DNA from: Mycobacterium conspicuum
GTDB lineage: Bacteria; Actinomycetota; Actinomycetes; Mycobacteriales; Mycobacteriaceae
Assembly (NCBI RefSeq): GCF_010730195.1
Contig: NZ_AP022613.1
Location: 868,001-932,000 of the forward strand
DNA: 64,000 bases
Direction of reading: 5' to 3'
Below the pieces are notes generated by a model, which worked only from the letters and a program-made list of their open reading frames with translations, ran no database searches and had not been told where the DNA came from. Of this stretch, positions 8,937 through 16,568 are shown one piece after another. The position numbers and the translations under genes are program-made. Every line of letters begins with the position of its first letter. The stretch's first letter is position 1.

Positions 8937-9326
8937 ATGCAGAGGGTGCATCAGCATCAGCCGTCGGGCGGTGATCGCCTGGGGCAGGAGGACGGTGAGG
9001 TTCGCGCCGCCATCCGATTCGCGGTCATATCTGCGGTCGTCGGCGTCGGTTTCGTCATCATGGCCGCGGCGTGGGTGAGCACCTGCAACGGGATGAGCGT
9101 CGACACGGTGGCCTGTGGAGCGCCGGAACGCACGCTGCTGGCGTTCGTCGGGCCGGCGATCTTGCTCGTCGCCGGGTTGTGGGCGTTCCTGCGGACCTAC
9201 CGGGTCTGGCGCGACGAGGGCACGTGGTGGGGATGGCACGGCGCCGGCTGGTTTTTGCTGACGCTGATGGCGGTGACGGTGTCCATGAGCGTGTCGTCGA
9301 TCGCCGGTCCGGTGCTGGCGCTATAA
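8937..9326 (+). CDS. Small integral membrane protein (Rv3289c-like) of the SigF locus
   Basis: A 129-residue protein with a hydrophilic His/Gln-rich N-terminus and three predicted membrane helices (about residues 27-47, 67-84 and 104-124). Cysteines at the loop positions STCNG and VACGAP could form an extracytoplasmic disulfide. I do not recognise an enzymatic domain. Size, topology and position next to usfY and sigF suggest the counterpart of Rv3289c, which sits just upstream of usfY in M. tuberculosis; here usfY is on the other strand. A SigF-type promoter precedes it. Function unknown. Confidence 0.75.
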   Translation: MQRVHQHQPSGGDRLGQEDGEVRAAIRFAVISAVVGVGFVIMAAAWVSTCNGMSVDTVACGAPERTLLAFVGPAILLVAGLWAFLRTYRVWRDEGTWWGWHGAGWFLLTLMAVTVSMSVSSIAGPVLAL

Positions 9327-9343
9327 GCGCTTTAAGGCCGTTC

Positions 9344-9679
9344 TTAGCCCGAAACATGTTGGCGCAGCGCGCCTTTGGTGTCCGCCCGGTTCGCGTTGCC
9401 GTCGGCCAGATTCCACTGCTCGTCGATGCTGGCCACCCGGCGGACTTCCACGACAAACCACAGTGCCGCGGCCACCGTGGCGAGCACCGCGACGAGCACG
9501 GTCGTGGCGAGCCACTCGTAGTGTCGGTAGGCGGCGGCCGCCAAGGCGCCGATCACTCCGAAAAATGCCACACCCAGCAGGATGAACCCGGGCCAAAAGA
9601 GGTTGTCCTTCATCGTGATGCCAGCGTGCGGCTGGGTGGTCCGGAAGTGATCCGTCGGGTCGTGATGCCTGTCGCCCAT
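9344..9679 (-). CDS. usfY: UsfY-like membrane protein
   Basis: The N-terminus MGDRHHDPTDHFRTTQPHAG matches the pattern I recall for UsfY (MGD-x-x-x-DP-x-DH-x-RTT-x-P-x-AG), encoded upstream of sigF in M. tuberculosis. Two hydrophobic segments (about residues 28-48 and 56-77) predict a small membrane protein. I chose the ATG at 9679; a GTG lies one codon upstream, and GGGAGG is correctly spaced for either. It converges on the 8937-9326 gene with a 17-base gap. UsfY has no known biochemical activity; its locus ties it to the general stress response. Confidence 0.78.
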   Translation of the reverse strand: MGDRHHDPTDHFRTTQPHAGITMKDNLFWPGFILLGVAFFGVIGALAAAAYRHYEWLATTVLVAVLATVAAALWFVVEVRRVASIDEQWNLADGNANRADTKGALRQHVSG

Positions 9680-9794
9680 CACCCCTCCCTTCTAACTCCC
9701 TGCGCCGTCAAGGACGAGATAGAAGAAATGCTACTCACTCGGCGAACCGGGCGGAACGTGCGAATTCGGCGCTAACCAGCGGTTCGTAACCCGC

Positions 9795-10175
9795 TCAGGC
9801 GGAGCGCGCGCTCCTGCCGCCGAGCGTGTCCGGCAGGGAGATCGCGCCCACCGTCGTCACCAGCCACACCACGATCGTCGCGGCGATCCAGGACACCGCG
9901 CCGCGGATGACGATCCCGTGCGTCAGCGCCGCCGAGAGGCTCAACGCGACGAACGTCAGCACCAGTCCGGTGCCACCCAGGAGCAGCGACGCATAACCGT
10001 GCGGCAACCGCGAGATCAGCAGGGACAGCACCAGCTGCGTCACCGAGAACAACACCACCGCGACGATGAACCCCGACCTCGACACCGCCACATGGGGGAC
10101 AACCGAGGCCGCCACCAGCAGCCCGATCGCCCACGATCCCAGAAGCACCACTGCCCGCGGCAGAATTTGCCTCAT
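9795..10175 (-). CDS. Four-helix membrane protein, phage-holin-IV-like
   Basis: A 126-residue, almost entirely hydrophobic protein with four predicted membrane helices (about residues 8-28, 33-53, 62-84 and 92-113) and a short basic tail. This layout resembles the actinobacterial four-helix proteins annotated as phage holin family, which in chromosomal settings are not linked to phage. It reads away from rsbW-sigF and could share a bidirectional control region with it. No catalytic residues are visible; function unknown. Confidence 0.7.
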   Translation of the reverse strand: MRQILPRAVVLLGSWAIGLLVAASVVPHVAVSRSGFIVAVVLFSVTQLVLSLLISRLPHGYASLLLGGTGLVLTFVALSLSAALTHGIVIRGAVSWIAATIVVWLVTTVGAISLPDTLGGRSARSA

Positions 10176-10568
10176 AACGGATAAGTGTAGGTCTGCGCGC
10201 TTGCGCTGTTAAGAACTCCGCCGCGCATATAGCCTGCTGCTGGGTTATTTGCCACGCCGAGCGGGTATGAGGTCTAGACCATGATGAAGTGCCGGTGGTT
10301 GTGCGTTAGCGTGATTGACCCGGAGCGTGGGATAACCGAACGACGCACCAAAGCAGATAGCCAGTAGATAGCCGAAGAATGCCAATAACCACATGATCAA
10401 TATGATCAGCGCTGATCCCGGCGGTCACCGCGACCCGGTTCGCGCTGCGCGCCCGACGCGTATCGGGCAGCGATCATGACTGACCGGCTCGAACGTAGCG
10501 TCCAGGACGGGTCCTACGATGAGCGCCAAAAGGAACAGGGTGTCAGTGAGACGTTGCCGGGAGAGCAG
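10176..10568. other. Control region upstream of rsbW-sigF
   Basis: This gap holds the SigF-type promoter at 10243-10268 and probably an untranslated leader of about 290 bases. The rsbW frame stays open up to an ATG at 10476, but the extra 31 residues are low-complexity and are not expected from the M. tuberculosis protein. I therefore treat the stretch as leader. Confidence 0.5.
10243..10268 (+). promoter_or_regulatory. Candidate autoregulatory SigF promoter of rsbW-sigF
   Basis: GGTTA (10243-10247) and a perfect GGGTAT (10263-10268) are spaced by 15 bases. This closely matches the SigF consensus and the known arrangement in M. tuberculosis, where usfX-sigF is transcribed from a SigF-dependent promoter. 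No other GGGTAT stands out in this gap. Confidence 0.75.
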
Positions 10569-11006
10569 ATGATCGATGCCGAATCGCGCGCCAACAAGCG
10601 CCAACAAGGCCAGCGCGCCGTGGAGTTGCACGTTGCTGCTCGGCTGGAGAATCTGGCGATGCTGCGCACGCTGGTCGGTGCGATCGGCACCTTCGAGGAC
10701 CTGGATTTCGATGCCGTGGCGGACCTGAGGCTCGCGGTGGACGAAGTGTGCACCCGGCTGATCCGCTCGGCCACTCCGGATGCCACCCTGGTTGTCATCG
10801 TCGATCCGCGCGACGACGAATTGGTGGTCGAGGCTTCCGCGGCATGTGACACTCACGACGTGGTGGCACCGGGCAGCTTCAGCTGGCACGTCCTGACTTC
10901 GCTCGCCGACGACGTGCAGACCTTCCACGACGGGCGCGATCCCGACGAGTCCGGCAGTGTCTTCGGCATCACACTGACGGCGCGACGGGCGGCCTCCAGC
11001 CGGTGA
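10569..11006 (+). CDS. rsbW: Anti-sigma-F factor RsbW/UsfX
   Basis: Serine-kinase-type anti-sigma factor of the GHKL ATPase fold that binds and silences SigF. From the ATG at 10569 it is 145 residues, the length of M. tuberculosis UsfX, and the sequence AARLENLA-x-LRTLVGAIGTFEDLDF is characteristic. The N-box-like LAVDEVCTRLI (about residues 55-65) and the C-terminal GSVFGITL are visible. An in-frame ATG 93 bases upstream would add a low-complexity tail; GGGAGAGC ahead of 10569 supports the shorter form. Its stop overlaps the sigF start by four bases (GTGA), so the two are translationally coupled and made together. Confidence 0.93.
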   Translation: MIDAESRANKRQQGQRAVELHVAARLENLAMLRTLVGAIGTFEDLDFDAVADLRLAVDEVCTRLIRSATPDATLVVIVDPRDDELVVEASAACDTHDVVAPGSFSWHVLTSLADDVQTFHDGRDPDESGSVFGITLTARRAASSR

Positions 11007-11794
11007 CTTCGCGAGAAGCCGGCGATTCAACTTCCCGACCGAATGAATACGCCGATGTCCCGGACATGTTCCGTGAGCTGGCGAGCTTTTCCGCGGACTC
11101 GACGGAGTTGCAGCGCCACCGCGACAAGATTGTCGAGCGGTGCCTGCCGCTGGCCGACCACATCGCCCGGCGATTCGAGGGCCGCGGCGAACCGCGCGAC
11201 GACCTCGTCCAGGTCGCCCGGGTCGGGTTGGTCAATGCGGTGGTGCGCTTCAACGTCGAGACCGGATCCGATTTCGTGTCGTTCGCGGTGCCCACGATCA
11301 TGGGCGAGGTCCGGCGGCACTTCCGGGACAACAGTTGGTCGGTCAAGGTTCCGCGGCGCCTAAAGGAACTGCACCTGCGATTGGGCGCGGCCACGGCCGA
11401 ACTGTCGCAACGGCTCGGTCGGGCGCCCACCGCGACCGAACTCGCCGCGGAACTCGGCATGGACCGCGAAGAAGTGGTCGAGGGTCTGGTCGCGGGCAGC
11501 TCCTACAACACGCTGTCCATCGACAGCGCCGGCACCGGGGGCGACGACGACGACGCCCGCGCGATCGCCGACACGCTGGGCGACGTCGACACCACCCTGG
11601 ACCGGATCGAAAATCGGGAGGCGCTGCGTCCCTTGCTGGAGGCGCTGCCGGAACGCGAACGAATGGTGTTGGTGCTCAGGTTTTTCGAGAGCATGACGCA
11701 GACCCAGATCGCCGAGCGGGTCGGCATCTCACAGATGCACGTGTCGCGCCTGTTGGCCAAATCGCTAGCGCGATTGCGGGACCAACTGGAGTAG
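11003..11794 (+). CDS. sigF: RNA polymerase sigma factor SigF
   Basis: Group 3 (SigB/SigF/SpoIIAC-type) sigma factor for general stress and stationary phase. The 263-residue protein shows region 2 (LPLADHIARRFEGRGE...FVSFAVPTIMGEVRRHFRD), region 3 (RLGRAPTATELAAELGM) and the region 4 helix-turn-helix (MTQTQIAERVGISQMHVSRLLAKSL). The start is GTG inside the rsbW stop. Its last 30 bases overlap the convergent STAS gene. Activity should be controlled by RsbW and by anti-anti-sigma factors; the upstream SigF-type promoter implies positive autoregulation. Confidence 0.97.
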   Translation: MTSREAGDSTSRPNEYADVPDMFRELASFSADSTELQRHRDKIVERCLPLADHIARRFEGRGEPRDDLVQVARVGLVNAVVRFNVETGSDFVSFAVPTIMGEVRRHFRDNSWSVKVPRRLKELHLRLGAATAELSQRLGRAPTATELAAELGMDREEVVEGLVAGSSYNTLSIDSAGTGGDDDDARAIADTLGDVDTTLDRIENREALRPLLEALPERERMVLVLRFFESMTQTQIAERVGISQMHVSRLLAKSLARLRDQLE

Positions 11795-12178
11795 GGGGCG
11801 CGGCTCGCCCGCAGCGGGCTCGTCCGAAACGAAGTCGGGTAGCGCATCGGTGGTCGGAAGTGTGTCGTCTGGGTCGCAGATTCGCAGCACCCTCTCCGCC
11901 GCGCGACCCGATACCAGGACCCACGGCACGCCCGCACCCGAACATACGACGTTGATCCGGTGCAGCGCCGAAAAGCCTGCAGTGCCAAAGAAATTCAGGC
12001 CGCGCAGGTCCACGATCAGTTGGCTCGACTCGAGGCTGGCGCGCTCGACGAGCGCGGTGAGATGATTGGCGTTTGCGGCGTCGATTTCGCCGTGTGCGGT
12101 GATCACGGTGGCCAACGGGCCTGGGCGAACACTGAATTCGGCGCTGCCGCTGCGCTGCCATGATTGGGTCACAGTCAT
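11765..12178 (-). CDS. STAS-domain anti-anti-sigma factor next to sigF
   Basis: A 137-residue SpoIIAA/RsbV-like protein: GEIDAANANHL (residues 30-40), the phosphosite region VDLRGLNFFGTAGFSAL (56-72) and RVLRICDPDDTLP (97-108). In SpoIIAA the regulated serine falls where this protein has Thr66. The usual Asp-Ser-Ser-Gly is Gly-Thr-Ala-Gly here. Two cysteines, Cys79 and Cys101, could support a redox switch as proposed for RsfA of M. tuberculosis. It converges on sigF with a 30-base overlap. It probably binds RsbW and frees SigF, but it could serve another anti-sigma factor. I do not recall an M. tuberculosis gene at this site. Confidence 0.85.
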   Translation of the reverse strand: MTVTQSWQRSGSAEFSVRPGPLATVITAHGEIDAANANHLTALVERASLESSQLIVDLRGLNFFGTAGFSALHRINVVCSGAGVPWVLVSGRAAERVLRICDPDDTLPTTDALPDFVSDEPAAGEPRPLLQLVPQSR

Positions 12179-12321
12179 TGCTGACTCCCCTCGGTAAGGT
12201 TGCGGTTCGTGCGGTGGATCGCGTCAGTCAACTGCGAAAAATTCGGGGGGGTAGGGAATTCGCCTCCCCGGCGCGCTGCTGACGGTTTCCGGGCGGCTGT
12301 GAACTCAACCTCTTTCGAACA

Positions 12322-12348
12322 GTACCCGCGCTCGGTCTGCCCCACAAC
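12322..12348 (-). promoter_or_regulatory. Weak SigF-like promoter upstream of the STAS gene
   Basis: On the minus strand GTTGT (12348-12344) is followed after 16 bases by GGGTAC (12327-12322), a degenerate fit to the SigF consensus. It lies about 144 bases upstream of the STAS-gene start. The two mismatches make this only suggestive. Confidence 0.25.
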
Positions 12349-12401
12349 GCGAGGCAGCCGATTCTTAGAGTCGCTGGTCAGGCGGGCCGGATTGCCCGGC
12401 A

Positions 12402-14195
12402 TCACTTGATTTCTGCGAGCACCGTGCCCTGGGTGATGGCAGCACCGGCCTCGACCGCGAGCCCGGTGATGGTCCCCTCCTTGTGCGCCGTGACCGGGTT
12501 CTCCATCTTCATCGCCTCGAGGACCACCACGAGATCGCCGACGGCGACCTGCTGGCCCTCTTCGACGGCGACCTTGACGACGGTGCCCTGCATGGGGGCG
12601 GTCACCGCGTCACCGGAGGCCGCCGCCCCGCCGTGCGAGCCCCGCTTGCGCGGCTTGGGCTTCTTGCGGACGACGCCGACCGCGTCGGGCGTGCCGTTGC
12701 CCAGCGCCAGGTCGCCGGGCAGGGACACCTCGAGTCGGCGGCCGTCGACCTCGACGACGACCTTCTGCCGCGGCCGGTTGTCCTCCTCGTCGAGCGGTTC
12801 ACCACCGGTGAACGGCTCGATGGTGTTCTCCCACTCGGTCTCGATCCAGCGGGTGTGCACGCTGAAGCCGTTATCGTCGCCGACGAACGCCGGGTCTCTG
12901 ACCACGGCACGGTGGAACGGGATCACCGTGGCCAGGCCCTCGACGTGGAATTCGTCCAGCGCCCGGCGGGAGCGTGCCAGCGCCTCCTCGCGGGTGGCGC
13001 CGTACACGATCAGCTTGGCCAGCATCGAGTCGAACTGGCCGCCGATCACCGAGCCGCCCTCGACGCCGGAGTCCACCCGGACACCGGGGCCGGTGGGGAT
13101 GTCGTAGCGGGTGACCGGGCCGGGGGCGGGCAGGAAGCCGCGCCCGGCGTCCTCGCCGTTGATCCGGAACTCGATGGCGTGCCCGCGCGGCGTCGGGTCG
13201 TCGGTGATGTCCAGCTTGTCGCCATTGGCGATCTTGAACTGCTGGAGCACCAGGTCGATGCCCCCGGTCTCCTCGGTGACCGGGTGCTCGACCTGCAGGC
13301 GGGTGTTGACCTCGAGGAACGAGATCAGGCCGTCCTGGCCGACCAGGTACTCGACGGTCCCGGCGCCGTAGTAGTGCGCCTCCTTGCAGATCCGCTTGGC
13401 GGATTCGTGTATCTCTTTGCGCTGCGCGTCGGTCAGGAAGGGCGCCGGCGCCTCTTCCACCAGCTTCTGGAAGCGGCGCTGCAGCGAGCAGTCGCGGGTG
13501 CCGGCCACCACGACGTTGCCGTGCTGGTCGGCGATCACCTGCGCCTCGACGTGGCGGGGCTTGTCGAGGTAGCGCTCGACGAAGCACTCGCCGCGGCCGA
13601 ACGCCGCGACGGCCTCGCGGGTGGCCGATTCGAACAGCTCGGGGATCTCTTCGATGCTGCGGGCCACCTTCATGCCGCGGCCGCCGCCGCCGAAGGCCGC
13701 CTTGATCGCGACCGGCACGCCGTACTCCTTGGCGAAGGCCACCACCTCGTCGGCGTCCTTGACCGGGTCGGGGGTACCGGGCACCAGCGGCGCCTGCGCG
13801 CGGGCGGCGATGTGGCGGGCGGTGACCTTGTCACCGAGGTCGCGGATCGACTGCGGGCTGGGCCCGATCCAGATCAGGCCGGCGTCGATGACCGCCTGCG
13901 CGAAATCCGCGTTCTCCGAAAGGAATCCGTAGCCGGGGTGGATGGCGTTGGCACCCGACTTGGCGGCGGCGTCGAGGATCTTGCCGAAGTCCAGGTAGGA
14001 CTCCGCCGAGGTCTGCCCGCCGAGGGCGAAGGCCTCGTCGGCCAGCCGCACGTGCGGCGCGTCGGCGTCGGGCTCGGCGTAGACCGCCACGCTGGGCAGG
14101 CCCGCATCGCGGGCCGCCCGGATCACCCGGACGGCGATCTCGCCGCGATTGGCGACGAGCACCTTGGCGATCCTCGAGCTGGCGTGACTGGCCAC
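12402..14195 (-). CDS. accA3: Acyl-CoA carboxylase alpha subunit AccA3 (biotin carboxylase + BCCP)
   Basis: Biotinylated alpha subunit shared by the acetyl-, propionyl- and long-chain acyl-CoA carboxylases that make malonyl-CoA and mycolate precursors. The first 450 residues are the biotin carboxylase: VANRGEIAVRVIRAA, HPGYGFLSENADFA, the ATP-grasp loop GGGGRGMK and VNTRLQVEHPVTEE. The C-terminal biotinyl domain has EAMKMEN at residues 560-566, with Lys563 the biotin site. The length of 597 residues matches AccA3. An AGGAGG five bases before the GTG start confirms it. An AT-rich stretch at about 14215-14245 is the likely promoter. Its partners AccD5/AccE5 and the ligase BirA are encoded nearby. 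Confidence 0.97.
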   Translation of the reverse strand: MASHASSRIAKVLVANRGEIAVRVIRAARDAGLPSVAVYAEPDADAPHVRLADEAFALGGQTSAESYLDFGKILDAAAKSGANAIHPGYGFLSENADFAQAVIDAGLIWIGPSPQSIRDLGDKVTARHIAARAQAPLVPGTPDPVKDADEVVAFAKEYGVPVAIKAAFGGGGRGMKVARSIEEIPELFESATREAVAAFGRGECFVERYLDKPRHVEAQVIADQHGNVVVAGTRDCSLQRRFQKLVEEAPAPFLTDAQRKEIHESAKRICKEAHYYGAGTVEYLVGQDGLISFLEVNTRLQVEHPVTEETGGIDLVLQQFKIANGDKLDITDDPTPRGHAIEFRINGEDAGRGFLPAPGPVTRYDIPTGPGVRVDSGVEGGSVIGGQFDSMLAKLIVYGATREEALARSRRALDEFHVEGLATVIPFHRAVVRDPAFVGDDNGFSVHTRWIETEWENTIEPFTGGEPLDEEDNRPRQKVVVEVDGRRLEVSLPGDLALGNGTPDAVGVVRKKPKPRKRGSHGGAAASGDAVTAPMQGTVVKVAVEEGQQVAVGDLVVVLEAMKMENPVTAHKEGTITGLAVEAGAAITQGTVLAEIK

Positions 14196-14309
14196 TGCGC
14201 CTCCTGTAGGGCTGGTTTTTGGTCTTTAAGAGATTTTCTTACAAGTCTTGTCCCGGGAAGTTTAGGCGGCGCGCCGCGGCCGCTGGCACCCGGCCACCCG
14301 ACAACCGGC

Positions 14310-14729
14310 TCAAGCGCTATCCCGCACCCGGCGCTTGATCCGGGTGAGCATCGCCGACATTCCGCGCAGCCGCAGCGGGCTGATCAGGGCGGCCAGACCG
14401 AGCTCGGTGTAGAAATCCTCGGGCACGGCCAGGATGTCGGCGGCGGGCTGTTCGTCGAGGCCCGCGGCCAGGATCGCGGCGAATCCGCGGGTGGTCGGGG
14501 CTTCCGGGGGCGCGCTGAAATACAGCCGGACCCGGGTGGGGTCGTGCGCGTCGACGTGCAGAAACAGCGGGGACTGGCATTCGGGCACCGGCTCCATCGC
14601 CGCCTCTTCCAGGTCAGCGGGCAGGGCCGGCAGTTCGTTGGCGAACTCCAAAAGCAGGTTCAGCTTGTCCTGGCCCTGGACTTCGGCGAAGTCGGACACC
14701 ACGTCGGCCAGGGGTGCGGGCAGACTCAT
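14310..14729 (-). CDS. SufE-family sulfur-acceptor protein
   Basis: A 139-residue SufE/YgdK-like protein that accepts persulfide sulfur from a cysteine desulfurase or rhodanese-type enzyme. The active cysteine is Cys51 in the VPECQSPL motif; AAILAAGLDEQPAADILAVPEDFYTELGL is the conserved core. The ATG at 14729 shares its A with the stop of sseA (TGATG), so the pair is translationally coupled and likely works together. In M. tuberculosis the equivalent is Rv3284 beside sseA. Confidence 0.92.
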   Translation of the reverse strand: MSLPAPLADVVSDFAEVQGQDKLNLLLEFANELPALPADLEEAAMEPVPECQSPLFLHVDAHDPTRVRLYFSAPPEAPTTRGFAAILAAGLDEQPAADILAVPEDFYTELGLAALISPLRLRGMSAMLTRIKRRVRDSA

Positions 14730-15631
14730 CAAACCGGCACGACTCCGGGTGCTTGTCCTGGTTCGGAACCGGCCACGATCGGCACCCGCACGGCGTTGCC
14801 CCACTCGGTCCACGATCCGTCGTAGTTGCGCACGCCCGGCTTGCCCAGCAGGTGGGTGAGCACGAACCAGGTGTGGCTGGACCGCTCGCCGATGCGGCAG
14901 TACACGACGGCTTGGTCGTCCGGCGTGACGAAGTCATACAGCCGTTCCAACTCCTCGCGGCTGCGGAATCGGCCGCTCTCGTCGGCGGCCTTGGCCCACG
15001 GGATCGACCGGGCGGTGGGGATGTGGCCGGCGCGCAGCGCACCCTCCTCCGGGTAGTCGGGCATGTGGGTCCGCTGGCCGGTGTACTCCTCGGGCGAGCG
15101 CACGTCGATCAGCGGTTCGGTGCCGAGGATGCCCAGCACGTCTTCCTTGAACGCGCGGATCGGCTCGTCGTTGCGCTGCACGACGGGATAGCCGGTCGAG
15201 GTCTTGGTGGGGACGGCCAGCGTGGTTTCGCGGCGTTCGGCCAACCACAGGTCCCGCCCGCCGTTGAGCAGGCGCACGTCGGGGTGGCCGAACAGGGTGA
15301 ACACCCATAGCGCGTAGGCGGCCCACCAGTTGTTCTTGTCGCCGTAGATCACCACGGTGTCGTCGCGGGCGATGCCCTTGCGGTCCATCAATTCGGCGAA
15401 CTGCTGGCCGTCGATGTAGTCGCGCACCCGGGGATCGTTGAGGTCGGTGTGCCAGTCGATCTTCACCGCTCCGGGAATGTGGCCGACGTCGTAAAGCAGG
15501 ACGTCCTCGTCGGATTCGACGATCGCCAGGCCGGGGGCTCCCATCTGCGACGAGAGCCAGTCGGCGGTGACGAGCCGTTCGGGGTGGGCGTATTCCGACA
15601 GCGTGGGGCTTGGATCCGCGGGAAGTGGCAC
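14729..15631 (-). CDS. sseA: Thiosulfate sulfurtransferase SseA (tandem rhodanese)
   Basis: A 300-residue two-domain rhodanese. The inactive N-terminal domain contains YDVGHIPGAVKIDWHTDL; the catalytic C-terminal domain has the loop CRIGERS with nucleophile Cys245 and the closing NYDGSWTEWGN. The GTG start at 15631 gives the VPLPADPSP N-terminus typical of mycobacterial SseA; the frame is open upstream but without family resemblance. Coupled to sufE by a one-base overlap, it probably delivers persulfide sulfur; SseA has been linked to oxidative-stress resistance in M. tuberculosis. Confidence 0.94.
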   Translation of the reverse strand: MPLPADPSPTLSEYAHPERLVTADWLSSQMGAPGLAIVESDEDVLLYDVGHIPGAVKIDWHTDLNDPRVRDYIDGQQFAELMDRKGIARDDTVVIYGDKNNWWAAYALWVFTLFGHPDVRLLNGGRDLWLAERRETTLAVPTKTSTGYPVVQRNDEPIRAFKEDVLGILGTEPLIDVRSPEEYTGQRTHMPDYPEEGALRAGHIPTARSIPWAKAADESGRFRSREELERLYDFVTPDDQAVVYCRIGERSSHTWFVLTHLLGKPGVRNYDGSWTEWGNAVRVPIVAGSEPGQAPGVVPV

Positions 15632-15711
15632 GTAATCGAGCCTACCGTCGCGCGGGTCACCGCCGACACTGCAACCAGGCACACGACACGCCGCGGCGGG
15701 TGTGCGTGGGT

Positions 15712-16347
15712 TCAGTCTCGCGAACCCCACAGCGCGGCGACGGACAGGCCGGCCGCCCGCAGCAGCGAGCGCAACAGCGGCAGGCTCAAGCCGACCACGT
15801 TCCACGGGTCGCCGTCGACCCCGTCGATGAACCACCCGCTCAGGCCGTCCAGGGTGAACCCGCCGGCGACCCGCAACGATTCACCCGATGCCAGGTAGGC
15901 CTCCAGGTCATCGGCCGACGGTGTCCCGAAATGCACTGTGGTGATTGATGTTTCGGTGTTGGTGTGGACGATCTTGTGGTCCAGGCACCGGATCAGGCAA
16001 TGGCCGGTGTAGAGCCGGCCGGCGCGGCCGGCCATCGACTGCCACTGCCGCCGCGCGTCGGCCACCGTTTCCGGCTTGCCGCAGAGCCCTCCGTCGAGGT
16101 GCAGCATCGAATCACAGCCGATCACAACGCAATCCGCGGTGACGGGGCCCTCCAGTCGGGCGGCGACCCGCTCGGCCTTGGCCCGCGCGAGCGCGGACAC
16201 CATCTCCTCCGGCGGGGCATCGGGACCCAGTCGCTGCGCGATCAGATCCTCGTCGACACCGGAGACCACGACCAGCGGCTCGACGCCGGCCTGGCGCAGC
16301 ACCTTGAGCCGGCCGGGCGAGGCCGACCCCAGCACCAGCCGGGTCAA
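15712..16347 (-). CDS. maf: Maf-like nucleotide pyrophosphatase
   Basis: Maf/HAM1-fold nucleoside triphosphate pyrophosphatase that hydrolyses non-canonical or pyrimidine NTPs. Signature N-terminus TRLVLGSASPGRLKVL, then DEDLI, CDSMLHLDG and GKPETVADA, and C-terminal GGFTLDGLSGWFIDGVDGDPWNVVGLSLP. The start is a TTG at 16347 inside the accE5 stop (TTGA), which fits the tight coupling along this block. It is 211 residues, near the family norm, and sits between accE5 and sseA as in M. tuberculosis. Confidence 0.93.
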   Translation of the reverse strand: MTRLVLGSASPGRLKVLRQAGVEPLVVVSGVDEDLIAQRLGPDAPPEEMVSALARAKAERVAARLEGPVTADCVVIGCDSMLHLDGGLCGKPETVADARRQWQSMAGRAGRLYTGHCLIRCLDHKIVHTNTETSITTVHFGTPSADDLEAYLASGESLRVAGGFTLDGLSGWFIDGVDGDPWNVVGLSLPLLRSLLRAAGLSVAALWGSRD

Positions 16348-16568
16348 TGCCGCATGTGGAGGCGTTCCTGCATGGTCACCCGCTGGAAGTTGGTGATCGC
16401 ATACCGCAGCCGGTCCACCGGGAGCCCCCAACGGGTGCGCTCCTGCGGTGGGGGTGGCGGCGCGCTGCCCGCGCTGCCCAGCACGGCGATCAGCGCGGCC
16501 AGTTCGGCGTCGGTGGGATGCCCCTTGAGGACCTGGATGTGCGGCTCGTGCGGCTGCTGTTCGCTCAC
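16344..16568 (-). CDS. accE5: Acyl-CoA carboxylase epsilon subunit AccE5 (short form)
   Basis: A 74-residue epsilon subunit that stabilises the AccA3-AccD5 carboxylase. It contains IQVLKGHPTDAELAALIAVL, a Pro-rich linker (APPPPPQE) and the C-terminal WGLPVDRLRYAITNFQRVTM. As I recall, the M. tuberculosis protein is much longer (about 177 residues) because of an N-terminal extension missing here. The GTG start lies in the accD5 stop (GTGA) and its own stop overlaps the maf start, so accD5-accE5-maf form a coupled unit. Confidence 0.9.
   Translation of the reverse strand: MSEQQPHEPHIQVLKGHPTDAELAALIAVLGSAGSAPPPPPQERTRWGLPVDRLRYAITNFQRVTMQERLHMRH

Noticed and set aside
10476..10568. Longer rsbW with 31 extra N-terminal residues
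   Set aside because: The extension is low-complexity, absent from the UsfX pattern I recall, and the internal ATG at 10569 has a better ribosome site and gives the family length.
12483..14825. 780-codon plus-strand open frame across accA3 and sufE
   Set aside because: Antisense to clearly recognisable AccA3; no motif and no start signal.
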